NCBI RefSeq assembly: GCF_020554865.1
Contig: NZ_JAJCIC010000029.1
Location: forward strand, 1-57,102
DNA length: 57,102 bases
Direction of reading: 5' to 3'
Origin: Lacrimispora sp. 210928-DFI.3.58
GTDB lineage: Bacteria > Bacillota > Clostridia > Lachnospirales > Lachnospiraceae
Positions 1 to 9,817 of the stretch are shown here, one piece after another; within the stretch, counting starts at the first letter, position 1; the number at the start of each line of letters is the position of its first letter. The notes beneath the pieces are model-generated. The model worked only from the letters and a program-made list of their open reading frames with translations, did not search any database and was not told the origin of the DNA. Made by a program: the position numbers and the translations under genes.

Positions 1-25
1 CAATTATCTCGAATTATCGAGTTGA

Positions 26-118
26 AGGAAAGTCGACGAGTTATATACCATTTACGAAACGATTTTGAATATCGACAGACAGAAACGGCAGGAACAGGAG
101 AAGAAAACTGTCCGCTAA
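26..118 (+). pseudogene. Possible 3' end of an unidentified gene
   Basis: An open frame after an in-frame stop at 23-25 encodes a charged, helical tail ending EQEKKTVR, followed 8 bp after its stop by a good terminator, so it may be the C-terminus of a gene truncated by the window edge. I do not recognise the family. The other two frames here carry no recognisable domain either. The first 11 bases of the window repeat the sequence at the hsdS/ICE junction (29651-29661), so this tail may be flanking DNA of an integration site. Confidence 0.3.
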
Positions 119-126
119 TAAGAAAT

Positions 127-175
127 GCCACGGCTGTTGCTCCGAAAATGGAGTAGCAGTCGTGGCTCTTTTTTA
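127..175 (+). terminator. Rho-independent terminator
   Basis: The arms GCCACGGCTGTTGCTCC and GGAGTAGCAGTCGTGGC pair over about 17 bp (two G-U pairs) around a short GAAAAT loop and are followed by CTTTTTTAT. It ends whatever rightward transcript enters from the window edge. Confidence 0.75.
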
Positions 176-253
176 TTTGCAAAATTATTTCTGACTGTCC
201 AAAAAGTAGGTTAAGAAGCGTTATAATATATAAAAGAATATTGGAGGTACAAT

Positions 254-541
254 GTAAAAAAAATAAGCAGTTTTACATTTAAATCCGCAATCCTTTGTCT
301 TATATGGACTGTACATTACTATGCCAAACGATATACAGGTGGTCTTGTAGATGAACAAGACAATATCGTTTGCGGTATTGTTTGTTTTGTGTGTATTGTA
401 GTCATTTTAGTAAAAATTGTTGGTATCTGCAAAGACAAAAAAAGGGTTAAGGCATTACATGGTAATCGCCAGGATGCCATGCAGCATTACCATCATAAGG
501 ATAATAAGGGACGTAGGAACCAGCCCAAGAAGAATAATTAG
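254..541 (+). pseudogene. Small membrane-protein ORF without a normal start codon
   Basis: This frame encodes about 95 residues: a basic N-terminus, a hydrophobic stretch, a second strongly hydrophobic segment rich in I/V/C/F, and a basic His/Lys/Asn-rich tail. A good ribosome-binding site (GGAGGT, 243-248) sits at the right distance, but the frame begins with GTA. The nearby ATG (252-254) is in another frame and is followed at once by TAA. A small indel in the A-rich run just after the start would explain this, so the gene is either broken or uses an unusual start. I do not recognise the family. It converges on kdpE and is not an obvious part of the potassium genes. Confidence 0.35.
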
Positions 542-542
542 C

Positions 543-575
543 GAGGCCGGCCATGTGCGAACACCAGCCGACCTC
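543..575 (-). terminator. Weak hairpin between convergent genes
   Basis: GAGGCCGGC pairs with GCCGACCTC with one internal mismatch around a 15-nt loop. It lies just past the kdpE stop codon. Only a weak T/A-rich tail follows on the minus strand, so it is a likely but not strong end of the potassium operon. Confidence 0.4.
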
Positions 576-581
576 ATATCA

Positions 582-1283
582 TTAATTTACTTTTATCATA
601 CGGTAACCCACGCCAATATGTGTTTGGATGTATTGTGGGGACTCCTCTGTTGGCTCCAGCTTTTTCCGCAGTGTTGCCATAAATACCCGCAGAGAAGCTA
701 CATCGTTATCCCAACTGCGGCCCCAGATGTTTTGTGTGATAAAGGTATGGGTCAGTACCTTGCCAACATTCTTGGACAGCAGGCACAACAACTTATACTC
801 AATGGGCGTCAGGTGCAGTTCGTTCTCTCCCAGATAAGCGCATCCCCCAGCATAATCCACTTTCAGTTTACCATTAACAAATACAGAACTGGCGGTTACC
901 ATTTCCGCCGTCATCAGGGCGAGTCTGCGCTGCGTCACCCGAAGTCGAGCCAATAATTCTTCAACAGAAAAAGGTTTTGTCAGATAATCGTCAGCTCCGG
1001 CATCCAATGCATGAATTTTGTCATCATCTTCACTTCTGGCGCTAATTACAATGATGGGGGCGTTGGACCAGGAGCGTACCGTTTGAATGACTTGAACGCC
1101 ATCCATATCCGGCAAGCCCAAATCCAGCAAGATGATTTCAGGATTGTGCGATGTGGCCTCCATAATGGCTGTCGAGCCATTGGGCGCTACCACATAACGA
1201 TAATCATTTGTTTTCAATGTGGTTGTAATGAGATTTCGTACAGATGGGTCATCCTCAACCACTAATATCAAAGGTTTATTCAT
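582..1283 (-). CDS. kdpE: KdpE response regulator
   Basis: OmpR/PhoB-family regulator, 233 residues, the usual length for KdpE. The N-terminal receiver has the acidic pocket (E10, D11, D12), phospho-acceptor D54 in ILLDLGLPDMDG, the ISARS switch region and the conserved lysine in LTKPF. The C-terminal half is a winged-helix DNA-binding domain. Its start overlaps the 3' end of kdpD by 8 bp, so the pair is translationally coupled. In the known system phospho-KdpE activates kdpFABC under potassium limitation or osmotic stress. Here it sits at the distal end of the same-strand potassium gene run, which it presumably controls. Confidence 0.93.
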   Translation of the reverse strand: MNKPLILVVEDDPSVRNLITTTLKTNDYRYVVAPNGSTAIMEATSHNPEIILLDLGLPDMDGVQVIQTVRSWSNAPIIVISARSEDDDKIHALDAGADDYLTKPFSVEELLARLRVTQRRLALMTAEMVTASSVFVNGKLKVDYAGGCAYLGENELHLTPIEYKLLCLLSKNVGKVLTHTFITQNIWGRSWDNDVASLRVFMATLRKKLEPTEESPQYIQTHIGVGYRMIKVN

Positions 1284-3969
1284 GAAGTTCTACCTCCCCG
1301 GCGGGTAATGTAAATGTGAACACAGTGCCATTGGGCTGATTGTCTGATACGGAGATTGTGCCGCCGTGGGCGGTCACGATCGACTTGCAGAGGGACAGCC
1401 CCAATCCAAGGCTTCTACGGCTATCGACCACTTTGTTGGCCCCACTATAAAACATGTCGAAAACACGAGGCTTCTGCTCATCGGGAATCCCAGGCCCATT
1501 ATCGGCAACTGAAACGATGACCCATTTGTTCTTCTGCTCAGTGTGTATTTCGATTACCGAACCGGCAGGGGTATATTTGATGGCGTTATCCACCAAATTG
1601 ATAATAACCTGAACGATCAGCTTCGCATCAATGTGGGCAAGGATAAAGTCTTTACCGCTGGTCACACGAATGGTGTGTTCTTTACTCTTTCTGTTGATGT
1701 GCTTCAGTGCTTCAGAAACGACCTCATCCATGAGTTCGATACTTCGAGTTAGATTGACCTGTCCGCCCTCAATTCGTGTGACTGCCAACAGGTTTTCAAC
1801 GAGATTAATCAGCCACATGGAATCGTCATAAATATCGGTAAAGGTCTGCTCCCGCAATGCATCGTCCATCTTTTTATAATTTGCAAGCAAATTGCCTGCG
1901 CTGCCAGAAATCGCTGTCAAAGGGGTTCGAAGATCATGAGAGATTGCCCGCAGCAGGTTAGCACGAAGCTGTTCATTTTGCGCCAGAACAGCCGCTTCCT
2001 CTTTTTCTTTGGCGTTTTTGATGTTTTCAAGTGCCAAAGCGCACTCGCCCAGAATAGAGAGGAGTACGCTGTTTTCGAAAGAGTCCAGCGGAATACCGTT
2101 CACCGCAATACCAGCCACTCCATATACATGCTGGTTGACCCGAATCGCAAGGTATAAACACTTTGCACTGGATAATGTATCTGTTGTGGCACCGGCGTGT
2201 TTATTGTTTCGGAAGACCCAATCGGCGACTGCTTTCTCGTTCTCAGAAATTAAATCTTCCTGAATGCTATTAACAGCACGAAAAACGTTAGGGGTGGCAA
2301 GTTCTTTACCATCAGACAGGTAGACGACAATATCTTTTTTCAGTAGCTTCATGAGCTGCCCTGCCGTAGCGGTGATTACCGCATTCTCATCCTGCTCTTT
2401 TTGCAGAAGCTGGTTGGTTTCAAAAAGAATCTTTGTACGGTAAGCTGTATGGGCAGATTGTTTCGCATTTTCTTTCAGCCGGGTAGCGAGAGATCCGGAA
2501 AGCAGTGTTACTATAAACATAATGGTAAAGGTAACAATATAGTTCGGATCGTCAAAATGGAATGTCAGTCTCGGAGTGGTAAAAAAGAAATTGAAAACCA
2601 GCACACTGACAACCGAGGTCAGAATCCCGCACAGTCGGTTGGTTGTGATTACAGCGGTCACAAGTACGCCTAATATGTAAACTGCGATAATATTACTCTC
2701 CGTGAACCCAAGAGCGTCAAAGCCACAGCCAATCAGTGTAGCTACCAGCAATACGACTATACTCTTCAGAACATCACGCAGGGGCATCGCATCTACCTGC
2801 GCCTTTCTCTTTTTTTCCTGATAGCTGGTTCCTGTGCTGGCATCCGGTATCACATGAATATCCAGATTAGGTACGCTGGAAATCAGGCGTTCCGTCAAGG
2901 TGGGCTTGCTGAAAATATTCTTTCGTGCAATGGTACTTCGTCCAATTACGATTTTTGAGATGCCGGAAAGACGGGCAAATTCCGCAATCTGATAAGGCAC
3001 GTCATCGCCATAACTTGTCTCAATCGCAGCGCCAAGTTGCTGGGCTAGACGCTTATTATCCTGCAAACGCTTTTTATCATCGTCACTCATCGCCGCTGTA
3101 TTTGGCGTTTCCACATAAAGAGCGGTAAATGTTCCCCGAAAGGCTCTTGCCATCCTTGCAGCAGTCCGAATGATTTTTGCGTTGGATGGCGACGAGGAAA
3201 GACATGCCAGAATGCGCTCGTCTGTATGGTAATCGCCTCGGCTCTGTACTCTGGCGCTTTCCGTCAGCAAGTTCACCCGGTCGGCGCACCGACGGAGGGC
3301 GATTTCCCGCAATGCGGTGAGATTTTCCAGCGTGAAAAAATTAACTGTTGCCCGTTGCGCCTGATCTTCCCGGTACACATTTCCACTTGCCAGTCGTTCC
3401 AGCAACTCCGCAGGCTCAATATCCACCAGTTCTACCTGATCTGCTTGATCAAAGGTGGAATCCGGAATGCGCTCCCGCACAAGAATTCCGGTGATAGAGG
3501 CTACTGTATCGTTGAGGCTCTCGATATGTTGGACATTTACAGTCGTATAGACATCAATTCCAGTATTTAGCAGTTCCTGAACATCCTGATACCGCTTCGT
3601 GTGCCGACTGCTTTCGGCGTTGGTATGGGCAAACTCATCCACCAGTATGAGCTGGGGATTTCGCTTGAGCGCAGCATCAATATCAAATTCACGAAGGGTC
3701 ATTCCTTCGTAAGCAACTTGTTTCACAGGAAGCTGCTCCAAGCCGTCCAGAAGTGCCATCGTCTGGGGTCGGGCATGGGGTTCTATGTATCCAGCAACCA
3801 CATCGATGCCACGCTCCTTAGCCTGATGAGCCGCCTGAAGCATGGCATAGGTCTTTCCGACACCTGCGGCATAACCGAAAAAGATTTTGAGTTTTCCGCT
3901 TTTCTTAATGGATGCATCGTTACGGATCGCACGAAGAAGCTGATCCGGATCTTGTCTTGGCAGTTCCAT
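1276..3969 (-). CDS. kdpD: KdpD osmosensitive K+ sensor histidine kinase
   Basis: 897 residues from an ATG preceded by AGGAGG (6-nt spacing); an in-frame start 7 codons upstream lacks such a site. The domain order is that of full-length KdpD: the N-terminal KdpD domain with the P-loop-like GVGKT motif (about residues 40-50), a universal-stress-protein-like domain (about 245-365), four closely spaced membrane helices (DUF4118, about 400-500), a GAF-like segment, then the kinase core with phospho-acceptor His in ISHDLRTPLTAI and the ATPase motifs DNAIKY and GPGIP. It senses K+ limitation and turgor and phosphorylates KdpE, encoded by the overlapping next gene. Confidence 0.94.
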   Translation of the reverse strand: MELPRQDPDQLLRAIRNDASIKKSGKLKIFFGYAAGVGKTYAMLQAAHQAKERGIDVVAGYIEPHARPQTMALLDGLEQLPVKQVAYEGMTLREFDIDAALKRNPQLILVDEFAHTNAESSRHTKRYQDVQELLNTGIDVYTTVNVQHIESLNDTVASITGILVRERIPDSTFDQADQVELVDIEPAELLERLASGNVYREDQAQRATVNFFTLENLTALREIALRRCADRVNLLTESARVQSRGDYHTDERILACLSSSPSNAKIIRTAARMARAFRGTFTALYVETPNTAAMSDDDKKRLQDNKRLAQQLGAAIETSYGDDVPYQIAEFARLSGISKIVIGRSTIARKNIFSKPTLTERLISSVPNLDIHVIPDASTGTSYQEKKRKAQVDAMPLRDVLKSIVVLLVATLIGCGFDALGFTESNIIAVYILGVLVTAVITTNRLCGILTSVVSVLVFNFFFTTPRLTFHFDDPNYIVTFTIMFIVTLLSGSLATRLKENAKQSAHTAYRTKILFETNQLLQKEQDENAVITATAGQLMKLLKKDIVVYLSDGKELATPNVFRAVNSIQEDLISENEKAVADWVFRNNKHAGATTDTLSSAKCLYLAIRVNQHVYGVAGIAVNGIPLDSFENSVLLSILGECALALENIKNAKEKEEAAVLAQNEQLRANLLRAISHDLRTPLTAISGSAGNLLANYKKMDDALREQTFTDIYDDSMWLINLVENLLAVTRIEGGQVNLTRSIELMDEVVSEALKHINRKSKEHTIRVTSGKDFILAHIDAKLIVQVIINLVDNAIKYTPAGSVIEIHTEQKNKWVIVSVADNGPGIPDEQKPRVFDMFYSGANKVVDSRRSLGLGLSLCKSIVTAHGGTISVSDNQPNGTVFTFTLPAGEVELHE

Positions 3970-4041
3970 TTTAACCCTCCTATCTGTCACTCAAGTAAAA
4001 GCGATTCCCTTTTTCAATATTATAACACACAACGTCAAAAC

Positions 4042-4560
4042 CTACATCTGCGACTGATCCACGGCAAATTTGTTCAGGCATCCAATGAAAAAATCGATGA
4101 CGGGTGATTTTTTAGAATTCCTCCATAGTGCTTTTTGCGTGATTTGATTCTGGGTAATCGGCTCAATGGGCAAGTCAGCATATTCCATCACAACCGGGGC
4201 GCAACGAAGAAGCACCATCCGTGCATTATAATGAGTTTTTTCTGATATGTCTGTATTCTCTGGTAAAAAAATTATGTCCAATTTGTGCGTTTCCAGTTCT
4301 CTGCACAATTCACTTTCTTCTCCACTGAAAATATGGATAGAGACATCCGGATGCTGCTTTCCGTAAGTCTCAAAAGCATCTGCGAGACCTCCTGCCATTA
4401 ATGGGTTGGAAAAACCAATTCTCAAGCTGTTTTCGCTGTAGGTCAGAGCGGTTTCCTGCTCATTCCAATTGTTTTCCAGAAAAACATCCAGTTTTTTCAT
4501 CAGAAAATACCCAAAAATAAATATAGCTGATGTACTTACAAGTAAAATAACATCCTGCAT
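4042..4560 (-). CDS. Membrane-anchored LysR-substrate-binding-like protein
   Basis: 172 residues from an ATG with a GGGGG-type ribosome-binding site; a longer frame to 4611 would overlap the trkA-like gene and starts poorly. The N-terminus is one transmembrane helix (about residues 2-20). The remainder resembles the effector-binding half of LysR regulators, starting with LRIGFSNPLMAGGLADAF, but there is no helix-turn-helix. This suggests a membrane-tethered ligand-sensing domain rather than a transcription factor. It lies between the K+ channel genes and kdpD, so a role in K+ or osmolyte sensing is plausible but inferred from position only. Confidence 0.6.
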   Translation of the reverse strand: MQDVILLVSTSAIFIFGYFLMKKLDVFLENNWNEQETALTYSENSLRIGFSNPLMAGGLADAFETYGKQHPDVSIHIFSGEESELCRELETHKLDIIFLPENTDISEKTHYNARMVLLRCAPVVMEYADLPIEPITQNQITQKALWRNSKKSPVIDFFIGCLNKFAVDQSQM

Positions 4561-4595
4561 GGATTCACCCCCCATTCCCTTGATTTTTCTTGAAA

Positions 4596-5243
4596 TCAAG
4601 TATGAAAGCACTTTTGCAAATTTCTGTTACTTCCCAACGCCAACATGGTATCTCCTGCTTTCAGCACTGTGTCTGAAGAAATAGATAACTCCAGCTTGCC
4701 GCTTTTCTTGATTCCCATAATGTTAATGTTGAATTTTTTACGAATATCGAGCTCTCCAATCGAATGGTCCGCCCAATCTTTGGGAATGGGAATCTCAAAC
4801 ATGGCATGATTTTCATCCAGTTCTATGTAATCGAGAATGTGATCCGCACTGTAACGGATTGCTGTCCACTTTGCAAGCTGTTTTTCCGGGTAGACTACTT
4901 CATTTGCACCGTTACGCAGCAAAAATTTTTCCTGAACGTCAGTTGCAGCTCTGGAAACTACAAACCTCGCTCCTAATTCACTGAGCAGAGAAGTTGTTTC
5001 CAATGAACTTTGAAAGTTGTTGCCGATGGCCACAATGCATACATCATAGTTGCGAACACCGAGAGATTCCAAGAAATCGGCATTCGTACTGTCTCCAATC
5101 TGTGCGTTGGTAACAAGGGGCAGAACAGCCTCTACACGTTCCTCCGAAGTATCTACCGCCATCACCTGATGACCCAAATGATTTAAGTGCAGGGCAATAT
5201 GCTTTCCAAATCGCCCCAGACCAATTAGAAGAATTGATTTCAT
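4596..5243 (-). CDS. KtrA/TrkA-type K+ channel gating subunit (RCK protein)
   Basis: 215 residues, typical of single-unit KtrA-type RCK proteins. The N-terminal Rossmann fold shows the nucleotide motif IGLGRFGKHIA and an acidic end to beta-2 (AVDTSEE), consistent with NAD(H)/ATP binding. The C-terminal about 75 residues match an RCK_C (TrkA-C) domain, which in this family can bind c-di-AMP. It starts 10 bp after the stop of the channel gene with its own AGGAG site, so channel and gate form a two-gene unit. It is cytoplasmic and gates the membrane channel in response to nucleotides. Confidence 0.85.
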   Translation of the reverse strand: MKSILLIGLGRFGKHIALHLNHLGHQVMAVDTSEERVEAVLPLVTNAQIGDSTNADFLESLGVRNYDVCIVAIGNNFQSSLETTSLLSELGARFVVSRAATDVQEKFLLRNGANEVVYPEKQLAKWTAIRYSADHILDYIELDENHAMFEIPIPKDWADHSIGELDIRKKFNINIMGIKKSGKLELSISSDTVLKAGDTMLALGSNRNLQKCFHT

Positions 5244-5253
5244 AATGTCTCCT

Positions 5254-6585
5254 TTATCCTACTGTTATTTTTTCCTTTGGTAGTTTTGAAACTTTCTTTT
5301 GTGCACTGGACAAGGCCGCAAAAATCAATGTAAGGCCACCTACTCGCCCAAAAAACATCAGCAGAATCAAAACACTCCGTGAGAGCAGATTCAGTTCCGG
5401 TGTAATCCCCAGAGACAGGCCGACTGTGCCAACAGCCGAGGCAGTTTCAAAAAGGCAGGTAAGCATGGGAAGTCCTTCGGAAACGCTGATGATAAGGCCA
5501 CCGGTACAACATAGCGTAATATACATTAGCGAAATTGTCGCTGCGTTTTTTACAACATCATCATCGATGCGACGTCCAAAGAGGTGTGCATTTTCTCTGC
5601 GCCGAAAGGTGGAAATTGCAGTAGTAAGCAAAACAGCAATGGTTGTTGTTTTCAAACCGCCTGCGGTAGACCCGGGACTACCGCCGATCAGCATCAGCGC
5701 AATGGTGATAAATTGTCCGGCCTCACTTAAATCCGTTAATTCCACCGTATTAAAACCCGCCGTTCGTGGTGTCACGGCTTGAAAGAGAGAAGATAAAAGC
5801 CGTTCCTTTTGGGTAAGATCAGCAAACTCAAAAAAATAAAAGTACATTGCCGGAACGATCAATAAAACCGCTGTGGTACAAAGAATCACCTTACTCTGCA
5901 TCCGATATTTGTGAAAATGCAATCGATTTGTCCGAATATCATCCCAAGTCAGAAAGCCAATGCCGCCAAACACAATCAAGAACATAATCGTAAAGTTTAT
6001 GACTGGATTCGCTGCATAGCTGGTCAGGGAGGAAAAGGGAGTGCGCACACCCAACAGATCAAAGCCTGCGTTGCAAAAAGCGGACACGGAATGAAACAGT
6101 GCCATCCAAAGGCCAATTTTTCCGAAGTCACGGCAAAACACTGGTGCCATCACGGCTGCACACAGCAGTTCCATCACCAATGTCACCCTAACGATAAAGC
6201 CAGTCAGGCGAACGATTCCTCCTACCTTTGGCGCTGAAATCGCCTCCTGCATGGTACTGCGCTGCATCAAAGAAATCTTCCGCCCGGAAATCATTGCAAA
6301 GGATGCGGCTACGGTAATAACCCCCATGCCTCCAATCTGAATCAGCAGTAAAATGACAAACTGGCCGAAGGCCGACCAGTATGTTGCCGTATCATGTATA
6401 ATGAGTCCGGTTACACAGACTGCTGAAGTAGAAGTAAACAATGCCTCCGAGAAAGGCGTTGCCAGTCCGCTGCGACTGGAAAACGGTAGCATTAAAAGGA
6501 AGGTGCCGAAAAGGATCACACCGGAAAACCCGAGGATGATAATTTGAAACGAAGTCAACTTCCTTTTTAACAACACTACTCCCAT
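5254..6585 (-). CDS. KtrB/TrkH-family K+ channel-like transporter
   Basis: 443 residues with about eight to ten membrane helices. The four pore-loop repeats of the SKT superfamily can be seen: TSAVCVTGL, SAFCNAGF, SPGSTAGGLKTT and ASAVGTVGLS, each with its filter glycine. Length and sequence style are closer to KtrB than to proteobacterial TrkH. It mediates low-affinity, Na+- or H+-coupled K+ uptake with the RCK subunit encoded next. The start has a clear AGGAGG. Having Ktr inside a Kdp locus pairs a high-affinity ATP-driven pump with a low-affinity channel. Confidence 0.88.
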   Translation of the reverse strand: MGVVLLKRKLTSFQIIILGFSGVILFGTFLLMLPFSSRSGLATPFSEALFTSTSAVCVTGLIIHDTATYWSAFGQFVILLLIQIGGMGVITVAASFAMISGRKISLMQRSTMQEAISAPKVGGIVRLTGFIVRVTLVMELLCAAVMAPVFCRDFGKIGLWMALFHSVSAFCNAGFDLLGVRTPFSSLTSYAANPVINFTIMFLIVFGGIGFLTWDDIRTNRLHFHKYRMQSKVILCTTAVLLIVPAMYFYFFEFADLTQKERLLSSLFQAVTPRTAGFNTVELTDLSEAGQFITIALMLIGGSPGSTAGGLKTTTIAVLLTTAISTFRRRENAHLFGRRIDDDVVKNAATISLMYITLCCTGGLIISVSEGLPMLTCLFETASAVGTVGLSLGITPELNLLSRSVLILLMFFGRVGGLTLIFAALSSAQKKVSKLPKEKITVG

Positions 6586-6697
6586 AACTGCAATCCTCCT
6601 TTATACCCCTTTATGTGCCCTTAATCATAAATCAAAGGGCGTAAAGAAGGTAAAAGAGAATGCGTATATGTATTAAGGCCGTCTAAAGATGCAGGAC

Positions 6698-7108
6698 TTA
6701 TTCTTTTTTATCACGAGCTTGTGCCAGAAATTCAATCAGCCGTTTCCTTGTCAGAATCCCGCATAGAACATTCCGGCCATCAACGATGGGGACAAAATTC
6801 TGATTCAGCATTGAAGTTACAACCTGCTCGAAATCTGCATCTATTTGTAACGCAGGGTAAAAATTTCTGCGAACAATGCTGCCAAGTCGGTATCCCTCCT
6901 GTACTTTCAAGTCTGTTGTCTGGCAAACAAGAAGGTGGCGGAGGAAATCTCCCTCCGTCACGCTTCCAATATACTGTTCCTGATCATTCAGTACCGGGAC
7001 AGCGGTATAGCCATGTACCATAAACCGTTCCAATCCCTGACGAATCGTATCCTTTTCATAAAGAAATACAGTGGAGATTTTGGGAATCATGATTTTAGCT
7101 ATGTTCAT
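6698..7108 (-). CDS. Tandem CBS-domain protein
   Basis: 136 residues from ATG AAC ATA, one base after the kdpC stop, with GAGGGG inside the kdpC 3' end; a longer open frame is only kdpC overlap. Two CBS motifs fill the protein: YTAVPVLNDQEQYIGSVTEG (first) and FVPIVDGRNVLCGILTRK (second). CBS pairs bind adenine nucleotides and regulate transporters and enzymes. Tight coupling to kdpC and position before the Ktr channel suggest it senses an adenylate and regulates one of the two K+ systems; that link is inferred. Confidence 0.8.
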   Translation of the reverse strand: MNIAKIMIPKISTVFLYEKDTIRQGLERFMVHGYTAVPVLNDQEQYIGSVTEGDFLRHLLVCQTTDLKVQEGYRLGSIVRRNFYPALQIDADFEQVVTSMLNQNFVPIVDGRNVLCGILTRKRLIEFLAQARDKKE

Positions 7109-7109
7109 T

Positions 7110-7718
7110 TCACCCCTCCAGAATACCGTCCAGCACCAGATTGACTTCCAGCACATTGACGGTCTCTTCACCAAAGATGCCAAGGAATCGTCCGTCGGTG
7201 CAGTTTTGGATGATCTCACGCACTTCATCTTCGGTCATATCATTTGCCTTTGCAATGCGTGCTACCTGATATTCCGCTGCTGCCGGGGAAATATGGGGAT
7301 CAAGCCCACTGCCGGAACAGGTGACAAGGTCCACCGGAACAGCTGTTTCGTCCATTTCAGGATTTGCATTGCGGAGCTTTTCTACACGTTCTGCCACAAG
7401 CTGTGCATATTCCTCACTTGCCGGAGAGAGGTTGGAGGGAGCGGCGTACATCAGTGCCTTTCCGTTTTCATCCGTATAGGTTGAAACATCAATATTCATA
7501 ATGCGCCCCCACATATGGGCTTCATCTGTATATTGCTGTCCAAGTAATTCACAGCCATATTTTTTCCCGTCTACTTCAATGATACTTCCATTGGCATTAT
7601 CCGAGAAAATAAGCTGAGCAATTCCTGTGACAACACCCGTATAGATCACGCCGCACAGCAGAGTAAAGATTAAAAAGATCATACCTGCCTTTGGTAATAC
7701 ACTTTTTATTGTTTTCAT
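7110..7718 (-). CDS. kdpC: KdpC subunit of the Kdp K+-ATPase
   Basis: 202 residues, normal for KdpC. One N-terminal membrane helix (about residues 10-33) is followed by a periplasm-side domain with family motifs including [25 protein letters not shown] and VNVLEVNLVLD. KdpC is an accessory subunit that stabilises the KdpAB complex and assists ATP-driven K+ uptake. Start ATG follows AAGGAGGGGATATATC. The gene comes 14 bp after kdpB and overlaps the Shine-Dalgarno region of the CBS gene. Confidence 0.95.
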   Translation of the reverse strand: MKTIKSVLPKAGMIFLIFTLLCGVIYTGVVTGIAQLIFSDNANGSIIEVDGKKYGCELLGQQYTDEAHMWGRIMNIDVSTYTDENGKALMYAAPSNLSPASEEYAQLVAERVEKLRNANPEMDETAVPVDLVTCSGSGLDPHISPAAAEYQVARIAKANDMTEDEVREIIQNCTDGRFLGIFGEETVNVLEVNLVLDGILEG

Positions 7719-7732
7719 GATATATCCCCTCC

Positions 7733-9802
7733 TTATACCAGGCCGGTGAACACCAGCAGAACATCAATCAGTTTCACAAAGATAAAGGGAGCCGCCAGAC
7801 CGCCCAAACCATAAACAAGCAGGTTCCGTGACAGCAGCTTTCCAGCAGCAACTTCACGATATTTCACACCTTTTAGCGCCAACGGAATTAGCGCAATAAT
7901 GATGAGTGCATTATAAATAATCGCAGAGAGGACAGCGCTTTGCGGGGAATGTAGCCCCATAATATTCAGAGTAGACAGTCCCGGATAAAGTCCCATAAAC
8001 AGCGCTGGAATAATGGCAAAGTATTTTGCCACATCGTTGGCAATGGAGAAGGTAGTCAGGCTGCCTCGTGTCATCAAAAGCTGTTTGCCGATGCGAACAA
8101 TGTCGATCAGTTTTGTGGGTGAAGAGTCCAAATCCACCATGTTACCTGCTTCTTTGGCCGCTTGTGTGCCGCTGTTCATGGCAACTGCAACATCTGCTTG
8201 TGCCAAAGCCGGAGCGTCGTTGGTGCCGTCGCCTGTCATGGCGACCAAATGACCCTTGGCCTGAAAATCACGAATCATTGCCAGCTTTCCTTCCGGCGTT
8301 GCTTCCGCAAGGAAGTCATCCACACCGGCCTCGGCAGCAATGGCCGCAGCAGTAATCGGATTGTCGCCGGTGATCATAATGGTCTTGATGCCCATTTTCC
8401 GCAGATCTGAGAATTTCTCCTTCACACCCTGCTTGATAATATCCTTCAAATAGATAACGCCGAGAATCTTGTGGTTCTTAGCCACAACCAGAGGTGTGCC
8501 GCCCTTGGACGCAATAGACTTGACAACTCGATCACAGTCTGGAGAATACATTCCGCCTGCATGGGTCACATAACTCTGCATGGCATCTGCTGCGCCTTTT
8601 CGGATTTCGTTGCCGTCAAAGTCGACGCCGCTCATACGAGTCACGGCAGTAAATGGGACAAAGTGCATATTCTTGTCCTGAAGGCTTCTGCCACGAATTC
8701 CAAACTGCTCCTTTGCCAGCACAACAACGCTTCTGCCCTCGGGGGTTTCATCGGCCAGAGAAGAAAGCTGAGCGGCATCCGCCAGTTCCTGAATATCAAC
8801 ACCATCTACCGGAATGAACTCCGATGCCTGTCGATTGCCCAGGGTGATTGTTCCGGTTTTGTCAAGCATCAGAATGTCTACATCACCGGCGGCTTCAATG
8901 GCACGTCCACTCATGGCCAGAACATTTGCCTGGTTCAGTCGGGACATACCGGCAATACCGATGGCGGAAAGCAAGGCACCAATGGTAGTAGGCGCAAGGC
9001 ACACCAACAGCGCTACCAGAGTTGTTACAGAGGTGGGATTCTCAATTCCCGCCAGCTTTGCAGAAAAAATGGAATAAGTGTAGAGAGAGACTGTCACCAA
9101 GATAAAGATAATGGACAAGGCTACCAGAAAAATCTGCAAAGCAATTTCGTTGGGCGTCTTCTTCCGGGCAGCACCTTCTACCATCGCAATCATCTTGTCC
9201 AGAAAGCTTTCTCCGGCTTCGTTGGTCACTCTGACAACAATCCAGTCCGACAGTACAGTGGTGCCGCCGGTTACAGCACTGCGGTCGCCGCCTGCCTCAC
9301 GAATTACAGGAGCGGATTCGCCGGTGATGGCGCTTTCATCCACAGATGCCGCACCTTCTATGATTTCGCCGTCTGCCGGAATCTGCTCTCCTGCTTTGAC
9401 AATCACCAGTTCCCCTTTTTTCAGCAGGGCGGATGGAACCACAGTCACGCTTTCCTTCTGCGATACGGAGGGAATTTTATGTGCGTCCACATCCTTTCGG
9501 GATGCCCGGAGAGAATCTGCCTGTGCTTTACCACGACCTTCTGCAATGGCCTCGGCAAAGTTGGCAAATAGCACGGTAAACCAAAGGATAATGGCAATCG
9601 CCAGTGTATATCCGCTTGGAGCGTCTTTTAACCCGAACAGGGATACCACCCAAAGGATACTGGTCAAGATCGCAGACACAAAAACCAGAAACATGACCGT
9701 GTTTTTTGCCTGTGTTTTCGGACTTAATTTCGCAAAAGAATCTTTAATTGCCCTGCCGAGCATTTTCCGGTCGGCAAAAGCACTTTTCTGTTTTGTACGC
9801 AT
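7733..9802 (-). CDS. kdpB: KdpB P-type ATPase catalytic subunit
   Basis: 689 residues, full length. P-type ATPase signatures are all visible: the actuator TGES, the phosphorylation site DKTGTIT, the KGA nucleotide-binding motif, and the hinge [21 protein letters not shown]. The membrane helices are those of the type IA Kdp branch. KdpB hydrolyses ATP and energises K+ import through KdpA. It starts 15 bp after kdpA behind AAAGGAGG. Confidence 0.97.
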   Translation of the reverse strand: MRTKQKSAFADRKMLGRAIKDSFAKLSPKTQAKNTVMFLVFVSAILTSILWVVSLFGLKDAPSGYTLAIAIILWFTVLFANFAEAIAEGRGKAQADSLRASRKDVDAHKIPSVSQKESVTVVPSALLKKGELVIVKAGEQIPADGEIIEGAASVDESAITGESAPVIREAGGDRSAVTGGTTVLSDWIVVRVTNEAGESFLDKMIAMVEGAARKKTPNEIALQIFLVALSIIFILVTVSLYTYSIFSAKLAGIENPTSVTTLVALLVCLAPTTIGALLSAIGIAGMSRLNQANVLAMSGRAIEAAGDVDILMLDKTGTITLGNRQASEFIPVDGVDIQELADAAQLSSLADETPEGRSVVVLAKEQFGIRGRSLQDKNMHFVPFTAVTRMSGVDFDGNEIRKGAADAMQSYVTHAGGMYSPDCDRVVKSIASKGGTPLVVAKNHKILGVIYLKDIIKQGVKEKFSDLRKMGIKTIMITGDNPITAAAIAAEAGVDDFLAEATPEGKLAMIRDFQAKGHLVAMTGDGTNDAPALAQADVAVAMNSGTQAAKEAGNMVDLDSSPTKLIDIVRIGKQLLMTRGSLTTFSIANDVAKYFAIIPALFMGLYPGLSTLNIMGLHSPQSAVLSAIIYNALIIIALIPLALKGVKYREVAAGKLLSRNLLVYGLGGLAAPFIFVKLIDVLLVFTGLV

Positions 9803-9817
9803 ATCTGTAAACCTCCT

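Noticed and set aside
417..956. 179-codon plus-strand ORF
   Set aside because: It runs antisense through kdpE, has no ribosome-binding site and no recognisable domain.
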